Positions 36,235 to 44,529 of a DNA stretch of 64,000 bases are shown piece after piece. The notes beneath the pieces are model-generated. The model was not told the DNA's origin. It did no database searches and saw only the letters and a list, made by a program, of their open reading frames with translations. The stretch's first letter is position 1. Each line of letters starts with the position of its first letter. The DNA lies in NCBI GenBank assembly GCA_004376055.2, contig CP049016.1, positions 434,001 to 498,000 of the forward strand, in the 5' to 3' direction. Made by a program: the position numbers and the translations under genes. Origin of the DNA: Nitrospirales bacterium LBB_01. GTDB lineage: Bacteria > Nitrospirota > Thermodesulfovibrionia > Thermodesulfovibrionales > Magnetobacteriaceae.

Positions 36235-37036
36235 CGGGCGCTGAAAACATATTCATTCCCTTTACAATCATAAAAACAACGAGAAACGTAAGAACAAGAT
36301 AAACTATTAACTTTACGGCATTGGATTTCTTCTTTCCCGGCTGCACAGTAGCAGCGTCAGCAGCCTCGTCTTTTTCTATTTCAGTTGTGTTCCAGTAGGC
36401 TTTGTATATCTTAAACTCACCGGATTTTCCCTTAAGAGACGTTGTCTTAACAAACCTGCATAATATCTCGTCCTTAGTCTCTCCGGCAGCGATCTTTGCA
36501 GCCACATGCTCTCTCATAGCATTGTACGTTTCCTCGGAGATATAAATCTCACTGGGATTGGCCTGACTTTCAAACCTTGACGCAACGTTAACCACATCGC
36601 CGAATATGTCGCTTTTCTCCACTATACCCTGTCCAGTATGTATGCCGATTCGTATAAGGATGGGAACTACGGATTTCTTTTCAAGATTAAACGCATCAAT
36701 CGCTCTCTGCATAGCTGCGGCTGACTCTACCGCATCAGAGGCATCCTCAAAATAGGACATTGTGCCGTCGCCCATAGTTTTTACAAGAGTGCCATTATGT
36801 TGAGATATGAGTGGAAACACAATTTCGTTGTGCTGTTTAAGTATTGTTCTGTGAAACATATCGCCGTGCTGTTCGGCCAGTGCGGTTGAGCCTTTAATAT
36901 CGGTAAACATCACTGTTATGATTTTTACAAATTTATTTTTGAATAGCTCATCAAGCTTCTCACGCTGCGAAATTATGTCTTCTACGCCAAACTGCTCTGC
37001 CGAACCCTCCGCCGGCGCACCGTCTTTCTCTTCCAT
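36182..37036 (-). CDS. Class III nucleotidyl cyclase with C-terminal membrane anchor
   Basis: A 284-residue protein. The cyclase homology domain (about 35-215) has metal aspartates D46 (MFTDIKGST) and D90 (KTMGDG), GIHTG, and the N150/R154 transition-state pair in FGDVVNVASRFE. All catalytic positions look intact, so it should be active; cAMP is likelier than cGMP, but specificity is not proven. A single helix near residues 244-262 anchors it by the tail, an unusual order. It is first gene of the cellulose operon and overlaps bcsA. Confidence 0.87.
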   Translation of the reverse strand: MEEKDGAPAEGSAEQFGVEDIISQREKLDELFKNKFVKIITVMFTDIKGSTALAEQHGDMFHRTILKQHNEIVFPLISQHNGTLVKTMGDGTMSYFEDASDAVESAAAMQRAIDAFNLEKKSVVPILIRIGIHTGQGIVEKSDIFGDVVNVASRFESQANPSEIYISEETYNAMREHVAAKIAAGETKDEILCRFVKTTSLKGKSGEFKIYKAYWNTTEIEKDEAADAATVQPGKKKSNAVKLIVYLVLTFLVVFMIVKGMNMFSAPDDQPKRTIHHGVDKDAN

Positions 37037-37095
37037 TGTAACTTCGCCCCCTTAGTACTTTTTCTGATAACATCTGTAATGATAAAGACATCGCT

Positions 37096-37124
37096 ACGAT
37101 AACATAAACCCGAAAATACGTCAA
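37096..37124 (-). promoter_or_regulatory. Promoter of the cyclase-cellulose operon
   Basis: On the minus strand TTGACG (37124-37119), a 17-bp spacer, and TATCGT (37101-37096). The predicted start near 37089 leaves a leader of about 53 nt. The -35 overlaps the left target duplication of the adjacent element. Confidence 0.6.
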
Positions 37125-37132
37125 GTTTCCTT

Positions 37133-37349
37133 CAGGGCAAACGCATTAGAGAAAAAAGCAGCAAAAGACTTCTCTGTTGCAAGGCAGAATTTTTAGAGAA
37201 AAGGACTGGATTCCCGCTCGTAGGCGGGAATGACAAGGAAGGATATGTCTTTTTTTTGTCATTCCTGCGCAGGCAGGAATCCAGTTTTTTAGCGAAGCTA
37301 CACTGCATTGGCAATATATTATTATTTCCTGTGAAATGCGTTTGCCCTG
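37133..37349. repeat. dRS3-like small mobile element, copy 3, with 15-bp inverted ends and 10-bp target duplication
   Basis: 217 bp, ended by perfect inverted repeats CAGGGCAAACGCATT (37133-37147) and its complement (37335-37349). AAGTTTCCTT flanks both sides (37123-37132 and 37350-37359). The core has ATTCCCGC...GCGGGAAT and ATTCCTGC...GCAGGAAT palindromes. Inside its right part lies a GCTACACTGCATTGGCAAT stretch similar to the right end of copy 5, so it may be a composite. The CAGGG tips and 8-10 bp duplications recall ISAs1-family ends, tentatively. It occupies most of the 395-bp gene-free interval 37037-37431. Confidence 0.88.
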
Positions 37350-37358
37350 AAGTTTCCT

Positions 37359-37387
37359 TTGACATTTGTCTCTGTCACACTTATAAT
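37359..37387 (+). promoter_or_regulatory. Consensus promoter of the MASE3 hybrid kinase
   Basis: TTGACA (37359-37364), 17-bp spacer, TATAAT (37382-37387): a full sigma70 consensus. The start near 37394 gives a leader of about 38 nt. The first T of the -35 belongs to the right target duplication of element copy 3. Confidence 0.85.
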
Positions 37388-37431
37388 AAGATTCGCATAG
37401 AAAAGCGCAAGTTCGGCAAAGGGATAGGTTT

Positions 37432-40032
37432 ATGAAGGAAAATATCGCAGCAAAAGGTAACTACAGACTAATCCGCAGTTTACCGCTTTGGGGAGTAGTC
37501 ATCACAGCCTTGTATCTGACCTCTTTATCAGGATTTTTGGTGTTTCATACCCTTGCTGAGTTATTTTGTGTGATTATAGCGTTTTGTATTTTTATTCTTT
37601 CCTGGAACACACGCAGATATATGCAAAATAATTATCTTTTCTTTATCGGCATATCGTATTTTTTTATCGGCAGTCTTGATTTGGTGCACACACTTACCTA
37701 TGAGGGCATGACTTTAATACATGTTCACAGTGCTGGAGCGACAATCGAAATATGGATTTCCGTAAGATATATTGAGAGCATTTCACTGTTTATTGCTCCG
37801 TTGCTTTTGTACAAAAAAAGGCTTAGGGCTCCCATTATATTTAGCGGTTACGTGGTTGTAACCCTGATGGTATTTGTCTCAGTTTTCGTATTGAATAACT
37901 TTCCGGAGTGTTATGAAAAAGGGGTTGGGCTTACGTCATTTAAGAAAAACAGCGAATATATTATTTGCTGCATTTTAGTAGTCTCACTGATTCTGTTGTA
38001 TAGAAAAAGAAGTTTTTTTGATAAAGAAGTTCTGAGACTATCTGCCGCCTCAATATCTTTTGCAATACTTACTGAGCTATGCTTTACCTTCTATGTTGGT
38101 CTATATGACGAAATTAACATGGTGGGGCATTTCTTTAAAGTGTTTTCCTACTACTTCATTTATAGAGCCATAGTTGTCACAGGCCTTAATAAGCCATTTG
38201 ATCTGCTGTTCAGAACTCTGAAGATAAGCGAGGATTCCCTTCAGAAAATGAATACCGAACTTGAACGGAGGGTTGAACAACGTACTACACTGCTTCTGGA
38301 TGAGATTGCAGAGCGGAAAAAGATTGAAATCAGCCTTGCCCGTTTAAATCGTGTATATGCCGTTGTAAGTGAGACAACCCATCTGATAGTGCACGTTACA
38401 AATACCGGTGAGCTTATGGATAAAATATGCAAAGTCGGGGTTGAACAGGGATCTTTCATGTTTGTAACTATAATCAGATACAACGAGTATAACGATACTT
38501 TAGAACCTGTGGCTTTTAGTGGGCATACTGAGAATTATACAAACTCAGCAACACTTGTTTCAAACTGTGATGACAAGGACTCTGATCCGGTTAAAAGAAC
38601 CATTCAAACCGGCAGCTTTTACATCTGTAACGATATTATTTCTAATGAAACCTGCACTGAGAGGAAAGAGGAGGCGATTAGTCAAGGGTATCAGTCTTAT
38701 GCCGTGTTTCCTTTAAAAGTCTTTGAGAAAAATGAGGGAGTTATTATGTTTTACTCAGGGGAGCCGGATTTTTTCAGCGAAGAAGAAATCCTTCTGCTTG
38801 ATGAGCTATCTAGGGATGTTTCGTATGCTCTTGAAAATATGGAAAAGGAAAAGATAAAAAACCAGATAGAGCAGCAGAACAAAGCACTTGAGGAACAACT
38901 CGTCCGCTCTCAAAAGATGGAGGTTATCGGGCAGCTTTCAGGCGGCATTGCCCATGATTTCAATAACATTTTATTTTCGATAACTAATTATATTTATCTC
39001 ATGCTTAAAAACTTAGACGAAAGTCATCCACTAAGAAAATACGCCGAGGGCATACAGTTAGCCTCCGAAAAGGCATCAAATCTTACAAGGTCGCTTCTTG
39101 CATTCAGCAGAAAGCAGATAATTCAAACCAGGGTCGTTAATTTAAACGATGTAATATCACACATAGAGCCTATACTAAGACGCCTGATTCCTGAGGAAAC
39201 AGAGCTCAGAGTGGAACTCACCGATGATGACACCAGCATAATGGCAGACCCCTCCCAGCTGGAACAAGTTCTCTTAAACCTTATCACTAATGCTAAAGAT
39301 TCCATGCTTGCAGGAGGCTTTCTAATCATAAAAACAACCGTTGTGCAGCTTGACAAACCATACATTGGTAAAAGATACTATGACGTCAAAGGCCCGTATG
39401 CTCTCTTAGCAGTAACAGACACCGGCTGTGGAATGGATGCTGAGGTTATGAGCAGAATTTATGAGCCCTTCTATACAACTAAAGAAATAGGCAAAGGGAC
39501 TGGTTTAGGGCTTTCCACAGTCTATGGAATAGTAAAGCAGCATAATGGTCTGATTAATGTCTATAGTGAGCCTGAACTTGGCACTTCTTTTAAGGTGTTT
39601 TTTCCGTTGGCAAATACAAGGGCAGAGCGGTTGAAGGCATCGGAAAAGTCAGAGGTAAAGGGTGGAGATGAAACAATCCTGATAGTTGAGGATGATTCTG
39701 AAGTTAGGAGGATAGTAGTGGAGCTCTTGCAAGACGCCGGCTACAAAACCATTGAGATACAAGACGGTCAGGAGGCTGTGGAAACTTACAAAAAACGCAG
39801 CGGAGAAATTCACATGGTAATACTGGACGTTATAATGCCAAAAATGAACGGTGAGCAGGCTTACGATAAGATGAGAGATGTAAAACCGAGCGTGAAAACA
39901 TTGTTTATGAGCGGTTTTTCCTTTGATGTTTTGTCAAAAAGAGAAACTGTGCCAGAAAACTTTGATTTTATATCAAAACCATTATTTGCAGAGGAGTTTT
40001 TGTCAAAAGTTAGAGAGATTCTTGATAAGTGA
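37432..40032 (+). CDS. MASE3 hybrid sensor histidine kinase/response regulator
   Basis: An 866-residue protein. The N-terminal 7-helix MASE3 sensor (about 15-260; YFFIGSLDLVHTLTYEGM is typical) is followed by a coiled coil, a GAF domain (about 300-480), a HisKA domain with H508 in GGIAHDFNN, an HATPase (GKGTGLGLSTVYGIV) and a receiver domain with D799 in VILDVIMPKMNG. The receiver carries the expected acidic pocket (VEDD). No separate response regulator is adjacent, so phosphotransfer goes elsewhere. It is divergent from the cellulose operon. Confidence 0.92.
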   Translation: MKENIAAKGNYRLIRSLPLWGVVITALYLTSLSGFLVFHTLAELFCVIIAFCIFILSWNTRRYMQNNYLFFIGISYFFIGSLDLVHTLTYEGMTLIHVHSAGATIEIWISVRYIESISLFIAPLLLYKKRLRAPIIFSGYVVVTLMVFVSVFVLNNFPECYEKGVGLTSFKKNSEYIICCILVVSLILLYRKRSFFDKEVLRLSAASISFAILTELCFTFYVGLYDEINMVGHFFKVFSYYFIYRAIVVTGLNKPFDLLFRTLKISEDSLQKMNTELERRVEQRTTLLLDEIAERKKIEISLARLNRVYAVVSETTHLIVHVTNTGELMDKICKVGVEQGSFMFVTIIRYNEYNDTLEPVAFSGHTENYTNSATLVSNCDDKDSDPVKRTIQTGSFYICNDIISNETCTERKEEAISQGYQSYAVFPLKVFEKNEGVIMFYSGEPDFFSEEEILLLDELSRDVSYALENMEKEKIKNQIEQQNKALEEQLVRSQKMEVIGQLSGGIAHDFNNILFSITNYIYLMLKNLDESHPLRKYAEGIQLASEKASNLTRSLLAFSRKQIIQTRVVNLNDVISHIEPILRRLIPEETELRVELTDDDTSIMADPSQLEQVLLNLITNAKDSMLAGGFLIIKTTVVQLDKPYIGKRYYDVKGPYALLAVTDTGCGMDAEVMSRIYEPFYTTKEIGKGTGLGLSTVYGIVKQHNGLINVYSEPELGTSFKVFFPLANTRAERLKASEKSEVKGGDETILIVEDDSEVRRIVVELLQDAGYKTIEIQDGQEAVETYKKRSGEIHMVILDVIMPKMNGEQAYDKMRDVKPSVKTLFMSGFSFDVLSKRETVPENFDFISKPLFAEEFLSKVREILDK

Positions 40033-40054
40033 TAACAATAAGCTAAAAAGTAAA

Positions 40055-40235
40055 ATTGCGTATGCAGTTAACTCCTTTAATAAAAAAACTGGATTCCTGC
40101 CTCCGCAGGAATGACAAAGGAAAAAAGGAATGACAAGAAAAAAGAAGTCCCTCTCTTGTCATTCCAGCCTACGAGCTGGAATCCAGTCCTTTTCCTCCAC
40201 CATTACATTACATTTTTGGATGCTGCTTGGTATTA
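40055..40235. repeat. dRS3-like small mobile element, copy 4
   Basis: The left end, ATTGCGTATGCAGTTAACTC, matches copies 1 and 6. The core has ATTCCTGC...GCAGGAAT and ATTCCAGC...GCTGGAAT, with GGAATGACAA repeated once more inside. The right end matches copy 2 (ending GGTATTA) and not the usual GAGTTAACT end, so the copy is mixed or decayed. It lies between convergent kinase genes. Confidence 0.68.
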
Positions 40236-40255
40236 GGTGATAGAAAGCTGCTTAT

Positions 40256-41239
40256 TTATCTGGGAAAGCGCACATACGCAATATAATGCTGACCCTTTTG
40301 CCGGGATACTAATTTGCCATTACAGCGCTTCAAAATATTATTTGTTATTTCAAGTCCAAGTCCAGTCCCTCTCAGGGAATTAACCGCAAGCTCATTTCTG
40401 ATAAATACATAGGCAAAGCGGGCATCAGCCGACAATCTTATGTTAACGCTGCCGCTTGAGTATTTCACTGCATTGTCAATGAGATTATACAGGACGTCTC
40501 CAATGTCGTTGGAATTAGAAGATATAATAATCGGTATAACATTTAAATGAAAGACTGTTTTGGTCTCAGAGAGCGCAAAGAAATCTGTTGCTTCAAAAAT
40601 ACAATCTCTCAGATTAACATTCTCATTTACAGTTTTTCCCTTTTCTCTGAGCATTTTAAATGTGCGTTTTAAGTCAGCCTCTATTTTTTCGGTAGTTGAA
40701 AACAGCCTCTCAGTTGCCCGCTTTTCACATGGGTTTTCCCTTAGAATTTCAATATTTACTTTTAGAATTGAGAGAAAATTACCAATCTTATGGTTAAAGG
40801 AAAGAAGGAGCAAGTTAAGAAATCTCCCGCTGTTTTCACTTTCTCTTACAAATCTGGACACAATCAGATACGTAATGAGAATCAGAGAAAGAAACAACGA
40901 GGACTCTATACCGAAAACTATAATGGCAAAATCCTTTATTTTATCTTCAAAATATATTCTTTTGACATAAAAGTACGTCCGTGTTCCGTTAACGCTTTCC
41001 TCAGTCAATAAAGTCAAAGATTTTTCAGGAATATGTTTGTCGGTTGCCACGATATACTCCGGCACACAAGCTGTATTTTGCTTGTACTGTCGTATTGTTA
41101 CAGAGAGTTTGTCCAATAAAATCCCTTCAAGCGTTTTTCTGAAATACGTTACGCTTACAAAATTCAGAACAGAAAACCAAACCACACTGACCACTATAAA
41201 CACAATCAGAATTTTAGCACCGGTGTGAAGCGGTTTCAT
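40256..41239 (-). CDS. Membrane sensor histidine kinase
   Basis: A 327-residue protein with two transmembrane helices (about 8-31 and 104-128) bracketing a small periplasmic sensor, a phosphoacceptor-type helix with H150 in SFNHKIGNF, and a compact HATPase (VLYNLIDNAVKYSSG; GTGLGLEITNNIL). The H-box is atypical, so autophosphorylation is likely but less certain than in the hybrid kinase. No cognate regulator is adjacent. Confidence 0.8.
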   Translation of the reverse strand: MKPLHTGAKILIVFIVVSVVWFSVLNFVSVTYFRKTLEGILLDKLSVTIRQYKQNTACVPEYIVATDKHIPEKSLTLLTEESVNGTRTYFYVKRIYFEDKIKDFAIIVFGIESSLFLSLILITYLIVSRFVRESENSGRFLNLLLLSFNHKIGNFLSILKVNIEILRENPCEKRATERLFSTTEKIEADLKRTFKMLREKGKTVNENVNLRDCIFEATDFFALSETKTVFHLNVIPIIISSNSNDIGDVLYNLIDNAVKYSSGSVNIRLSADARFAYVFIRNELAVNSLRGTGLGLEITNNILKRCNGKLVSRQKGQHYIAYVRFPR

Positions 41240-41267
41240 CTGCGGCGACTATGCCTGCTTGAAGCCG

Positions 41268-42011
41268 TTAAATTGTGTCAATATTAGCAAATTCAGGCTC
41301 ATGAAGGGGTAAAAGAATATCTGCCATAGCCTTAACCTTAAGCATTATGTCGTAAGAGTCATAGACGTTAACGTGGGTTCCGGGAGGTATTACCTCCATA
41401 TCCATTCCTCTTATGGCAGGGGGCGGGTTGAAATTTTCCATGATACAGCAAAACCCTGTGATAACAGCCTTACCAGCCGGGGTTTCAACCATAACGCTCA
41501 TGCCGCCCTCGGTATGAGCCGGTGTGTGAATCATAGTAATGCCAGGCAGCACTTCGGTGTCTTTGGTAAGAGGTTTAATCTGACCACTTTCTTCTACCTC
41601 AAGAATATAGTCCTCCATATAGCGGAAATCAAGCGGGTGGGGTTGATGAATTCTAATAAGCTCTTTCTCATGGACGTAGATATCGGCGTTTACACATTTA
41701 TCATCGTTTTCACAGTGGTCGTTATGCAAGTGAGTATGAAGTATGATGTTTAAATCGGATGGGGAGAGGTTCCATTTTGCAAGCCCCTCCACAAAGGTAT
41801 AGACTTTAGCGCCGAGTGCTTTTTCACGTGCTGCAGTTTTTCCGGGTGCCGCCTCTCCGGTATCAACGACAATTCTGACGCCATCGCCCTCTATTAGCCA
41901 GCAATATATGGGAATGTTATACATCTGCCCATAGCCGTACTGATAGGTCATCATGGTTTTATCAAACAACTTTGACCCCATCACGATGGGATGAATCTTA
42001 TACTGTGTCAT
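41268..42011 (-). CDS. Metallo-beta-lactamase-fold hydrolase, N-acyl-homoserine-lactonase-like
   Basis: A 247-residue cytoplasmic protein with the dinuclear-zinc motif HTHLHNDHCEND and later His ligands in IHTPAHTEGGMSV and LHEPEF. Overall layout fits the AiiA/AttM group of lactonases, but the fold serves many hydrolases, so the substrate is open. ATG 42011 is chosen because AGGAGG lies 7 bases upstream; a TTG 6 bases earlier is less likely. Confidence 0.78.
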   Translation of the reverse strand: MTQYKIHPIVMGSKLFDKTMMTYQYGYGQMYNIPIYCWLIEGDGVRIVVDTGEAAPGKTAAREKALGAKVYTFVEGLAKWNLSPSDLNIILHTHLHNDHCENDDKCVNADIYVHEKELIRIHQPHPLDFRYMEDYILEVEESGQIKPLTKDTEVLPGITMIHTPAHTEGGMSVMVETPAGKAVITGFCCIMENFNPPPAIRGMDMEVIPPGTHVNVYDSYDIMLKVKAMADILLPLHEPEFANIDTI

Positions 42012-42097
42012 AGCCAAACCTCCTGTGAATAAGTCTTTTCTGATTATAGCAATTCGGCTTTAAAAAAGTAATTTTAAAAAGATGAAAGGTGTAAGTA

Positions 42098-42126
42098 TTG
42101 ACAAAAAAACAAGAATATTTTAATAT
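42098..42126 (+). promoter_or_regulatory. Predicted promoter of the AbrB-type gene
   Basis: TTGACA (42098-42103), 17-bp spacer, TAATAT (42121-42126, 4 of 6 matches). The start would be near 42133, 6 bases before the GTG start, so the message is nearly leaderless. Confidence 0.5.
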
Positions 42127-42138
42127 TAATTATGAGAA

Positions 42139-42408
42139 GTGTCATCAAAGGGTCGGGTAGCAATCCCTAAGGCTGTAAGAGTAGATTTAAACATACACGA
42201 GGGGGATACTCTCTCTGTTTCGGTAGCAGATGGAAAACTGATATTAGAGCCTGCGGTTAATGATATGCGCTCTCGCAGTTGGTTTTGGAAACCAGAGATA
42301 CAACAGCGAATAGGCAGCGCTCAGGAAAACTTCAAAGCAGGTAATTATGATCGTCATACTATAGACGAGTTTATAGAAATACTTGAGAAAAAAACCGGCA
42401 CATATTGA
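42139..42408 (+). CDS. AbrB/MazE-type antitoxin
   Basis: An 89-residue protein with the SpoVT/AbrB swapped-hairpin motif SSKGRVAIPKAVRVDLNIHEGD and a C-terminal helix-rich tail typical of antitoxins. The GTG 42139 start is used because the ATG 7 bases upstream (42132) is out of frame by one base; that ATG with one base fewer would give the usual MR-VSSKGR beginning. The stop overlaps the TTG of the toxin gene by 3 bases. Confidence 0.83.
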   Translation: MSSKGRVAIPKAVRVDLNIHEGDTLSVSVADGKLILEPAVNDMRSRSWFWKPEIQQRIGSAQENFKAGNYDRHTIDEFIEILEKKTGTY

Positions 42409-42872
42409 AAAGCGTTATTATTGTTGACGTAGAGCCGGAGTTTTGGTCTGATTTTGATAACCTTCCTAAAGAAATTAAAAAAAAATTTAAAAAGCAATTC
42501 AAGTATCTTAAGGAAAATCCTAAACACCCATCTTTGAAGATTCATAAAATTCAGGGAACAGATTATTGGGAATAATGCTTATTGAGTTAACTCCTGTAGA
42601 TTTTTTTCAGTCAGCAAATGATACAATTAAAAGGACTGGATTCCCGCTCGTAGGCGGGAATGACAAAGGGGGGCCATTTCTTTTTTTTGTCATTCCTTTT
42701 TTTCTTGTCATTCCTGCGAAGGCAGGAATCCATTTTTTTGTTTGCGGAGCTAACTGCATAGGCAATTTGGGAATTATACGTGGATAAGTTCTACCGCTGC
42801 GTTTTTACAAAAGAAGAAAACCTGTACAGGCTTTACTGTATAGGTACTCATGACGTGCTCAATATCCTTTAA
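42405..42872 (+). pseudogene. RelE/YoeB-type toxin gene split by a mobile element
   Basis: The left part, 42405 to a TAA at 42573-42575, encodes about 56 residues ending KIQGTDYWE. The right part, from the TGG at 42768 to TAA 42870-42872, encodes WELYVDKFYRCVF...GTHDVLNIL (34 residues). Removing 42567-42767 (the element plus one copy of an 8-bp duplication) joins both parts in frame into an 88-residue protein of RelE/YoeB type. The first TAA in the element ends the left part. The toxin is therefore probably inactive while its AbrB partner remains. Confidence 0.85.
42574..42766. repeat. dRS3-like small mobile element, copy 5, inserted in a toxin gene
   Basis: 193 bp. The left end, AATGCTTATTGAGTTAACTC, and right end, GAGCTAACTGCATAGGCAAT, are imperfect inverted repeats. 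TTGGGAAT flanks both sides (42566-42573 and 42767-42774). The core has ATTCCCGC...GCGGGAAT and ATTCCTGC...GCAGGAAT, with an extra TGTCATTCC box. The disruption of a known gene proves this copy was mobile. Confidence 0.9.
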
Positions 42873-42920
42873 TAGAATTAGGGTACTTGGTTCAAACTCC
42901 AAACGTCTGACAGAAACATA

Positions 42921-44396
42921 TTAAGACTGTGAATTGAGGAACGTTTTGATAATTCCGCTATTTTCGGTTGACAGTTCTATAAATTCCATACCGATAAGTG
43001 AGTGATCGGTTTTGCGCTGAATTGTTCTTGACATGGCTTGTATGTTTTCCATAGTTCTGTTGAGTAGCCGAAAAGTTATATAGAACTCCTTATTGTATTG
43101 GAATTCCTTATCCGTAGCAGTTTGAATTCTAATGAAGCATCCCTTTTGGCTTATGTTTAAAATAACGGCGTCATATGTTGAAATTGTAGCAAGCTCAAGC
43201 ACCTTTGCGGCAATTGTGACCTGTACTCTTTGCTGCTTGCGTTTTGCGACCTTTGGGCGTTTAAACGCACCGTATCCCCATAGTTGGTAACGGTTTATCA
43301 CAACTTTTACCTTAGAGGGCGGAACTATGGTTTTTACAGCAAATTCATCAAGCGATGTATCTCTCTTAATTGCCACTGTCGGCACAGTGTTATTACTTCT
43401 AAGGACTGTGTAGGCAATCGGAGCGTTGATTCTTTCTCCTCTTTGGGTGACAATTGCCATTTCATTATTTGCCAGTTGCACGTAAGTCCCTGGAGGATAA
43501 ATACCAAGATTTTTAATAAATACAGCAGAAAGATCAGGGTCAAGACTGTCATTTTTATTTAAGAACAGCTCCTTAAGCGCAACCGTTGGAAGCAGAGGCT
43601 GACGGTAATATCTGCCGGAGACTCTGGCACAGTAGATGTCAGCCAGCGCTATCACTCTTGCTGCCTCCGTTATCGCTTTGTCCTTAAGCTTTGAAGGATA
43701 CCCTGTACCGTCAAGCATCTCATGGTGCTGAAGCACAGCGGTAAGCCACTGGTCATCTGTAATGCCAAGCCGTTTCAACAGCTTAACACCTTCTAACGGG
43801 TGTCTGTTTATCTCCTCTTTCTGATATGGCGACAGTGCCTCCTCCTGAAAGTGGAGTCTCTCTTGGAGCTCTACCATTCCCACATTCATAGTTAAAGCGG
43901 CACATATCAGAGAGGAACGACCCTCCTGACTCCAGCCCTGTTTTTTTGCCACTATTTCGCACACTATAGCAGTATGAATAGGATGCTTGACCGTATATCG
44001 GGAGTCATGTTCAAGCATAATGGTTCCAAGGGCTAAGTCCTCATCAATGCTACAAACGTCTTGTACAATTTTGGCTGAGTTGCGAATCTTCTTTTGAAAT
44101 TCCTTCTCTCTTGTTAAATTTTCAAAGAGTCCGTCTATTTTTATACTTAGAAGGTCAAGGTTTTCAAATGGCAGGTCAGAGTCAACTATCTTTTCTATGT
44201 CAATGTCTTCGTCCTCTTCCGGTATGACATCATCGCCCTCAGCATCTACCACAAGTGCACGGGATATCCGAGCAATGTCTTTATCTGTCACGACATAGCC
44301 GCGCCCGAGCATTAATTGACCATTTTCGTCATACAGCGGCCTGTCAAGAGGTTTACCTACCATAGCCCCTGACAATCTGAGCACTCGCATCTTCAT
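42921..44396 (-). CDS. Degenerate HD-GYP domain protein with C-terminal PilZ domain
   Basis: A 491-residue protein with an N-terminal helical region, an HD-GYP-like domain (about 125-310) and a C-terminal PilZ domain (about 385-490). In the HD position the family's AALLHDIGK reads AALTMNVGM, so the HD pair is M170/N171; H141, INRHPLEG and the QHHEMLDGTGYP (GYP) motif remain. Loss of the metal-binding HD pair predicts no phosphodiesterase activity. PilZ has RKQQR and NISQKG, the c-di-GMP signatures, so a c-di-GMP receptor role is inferred. Confidence 0.85.
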   Translation of the reverse strand: MKMRVLRLSGAMVGKPLDRPLYDENGQLMLGRGYVVTDKDIARISRALVVDAEGDDVIPEEDEDIDIEKIVDSDLPFENLDLLSIKIDGLFENLTREKEFQKKIRNSAKIVQDVCSIDEDLALGTIMLEHDSRYTVKHPIHTAIVCEIVAKKQGWSQEGRSSLICAALTMNVGMVELQERLHFQEEALSPYQKEEINRHPLEGVKLLKRLGITDDQWLTAVLQHHEMLDGTGYPSKLKDKAITEAARVIALADIYCARVSGRYYRQPLLPTVALKELFLNKNDSLDPDLSAVFIKNLGIYPPGTYVQLANNEMAIVTQRGERINAPIAYTVLRSNNTVPTVAIKRDTSLDEFAVKTIVPPSKVKVVINRYQLWGYGAFKRPKVAKRKQQRVQVTIAAKVLELATISTYDAVILNISQKGCFIRIQTATDKEFQYNKEFYITFRLLNRTMENIQAMSRTIQRKTDHSLIGMEFIELSTENSGIIKTFLNSQS

Positions 44397-44529
44397 TGTG
44401 TCAATTCCACCACAATGAAATATATCATTGATTATACATTTTTATCAAGAAGTGGTGATTTTAGTAACTAATTATTCAAAATAAACATTCTGGTGTAGTC
44501 AGTCAAATTCATTTGCATATACACTTGTA

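Noticed and set aside
42566-42787. Gene beginning inside element copy 5
   Set aside because: The frame is repeat sequence; the true signal here is the interrupted toxin gene on either side.
28157-44396. Magnetosome or exopolysaccharide island
   Set aside because: No mam, mad or man genes are recognisable; the bcs genes alone explain the polysaccharide functions.
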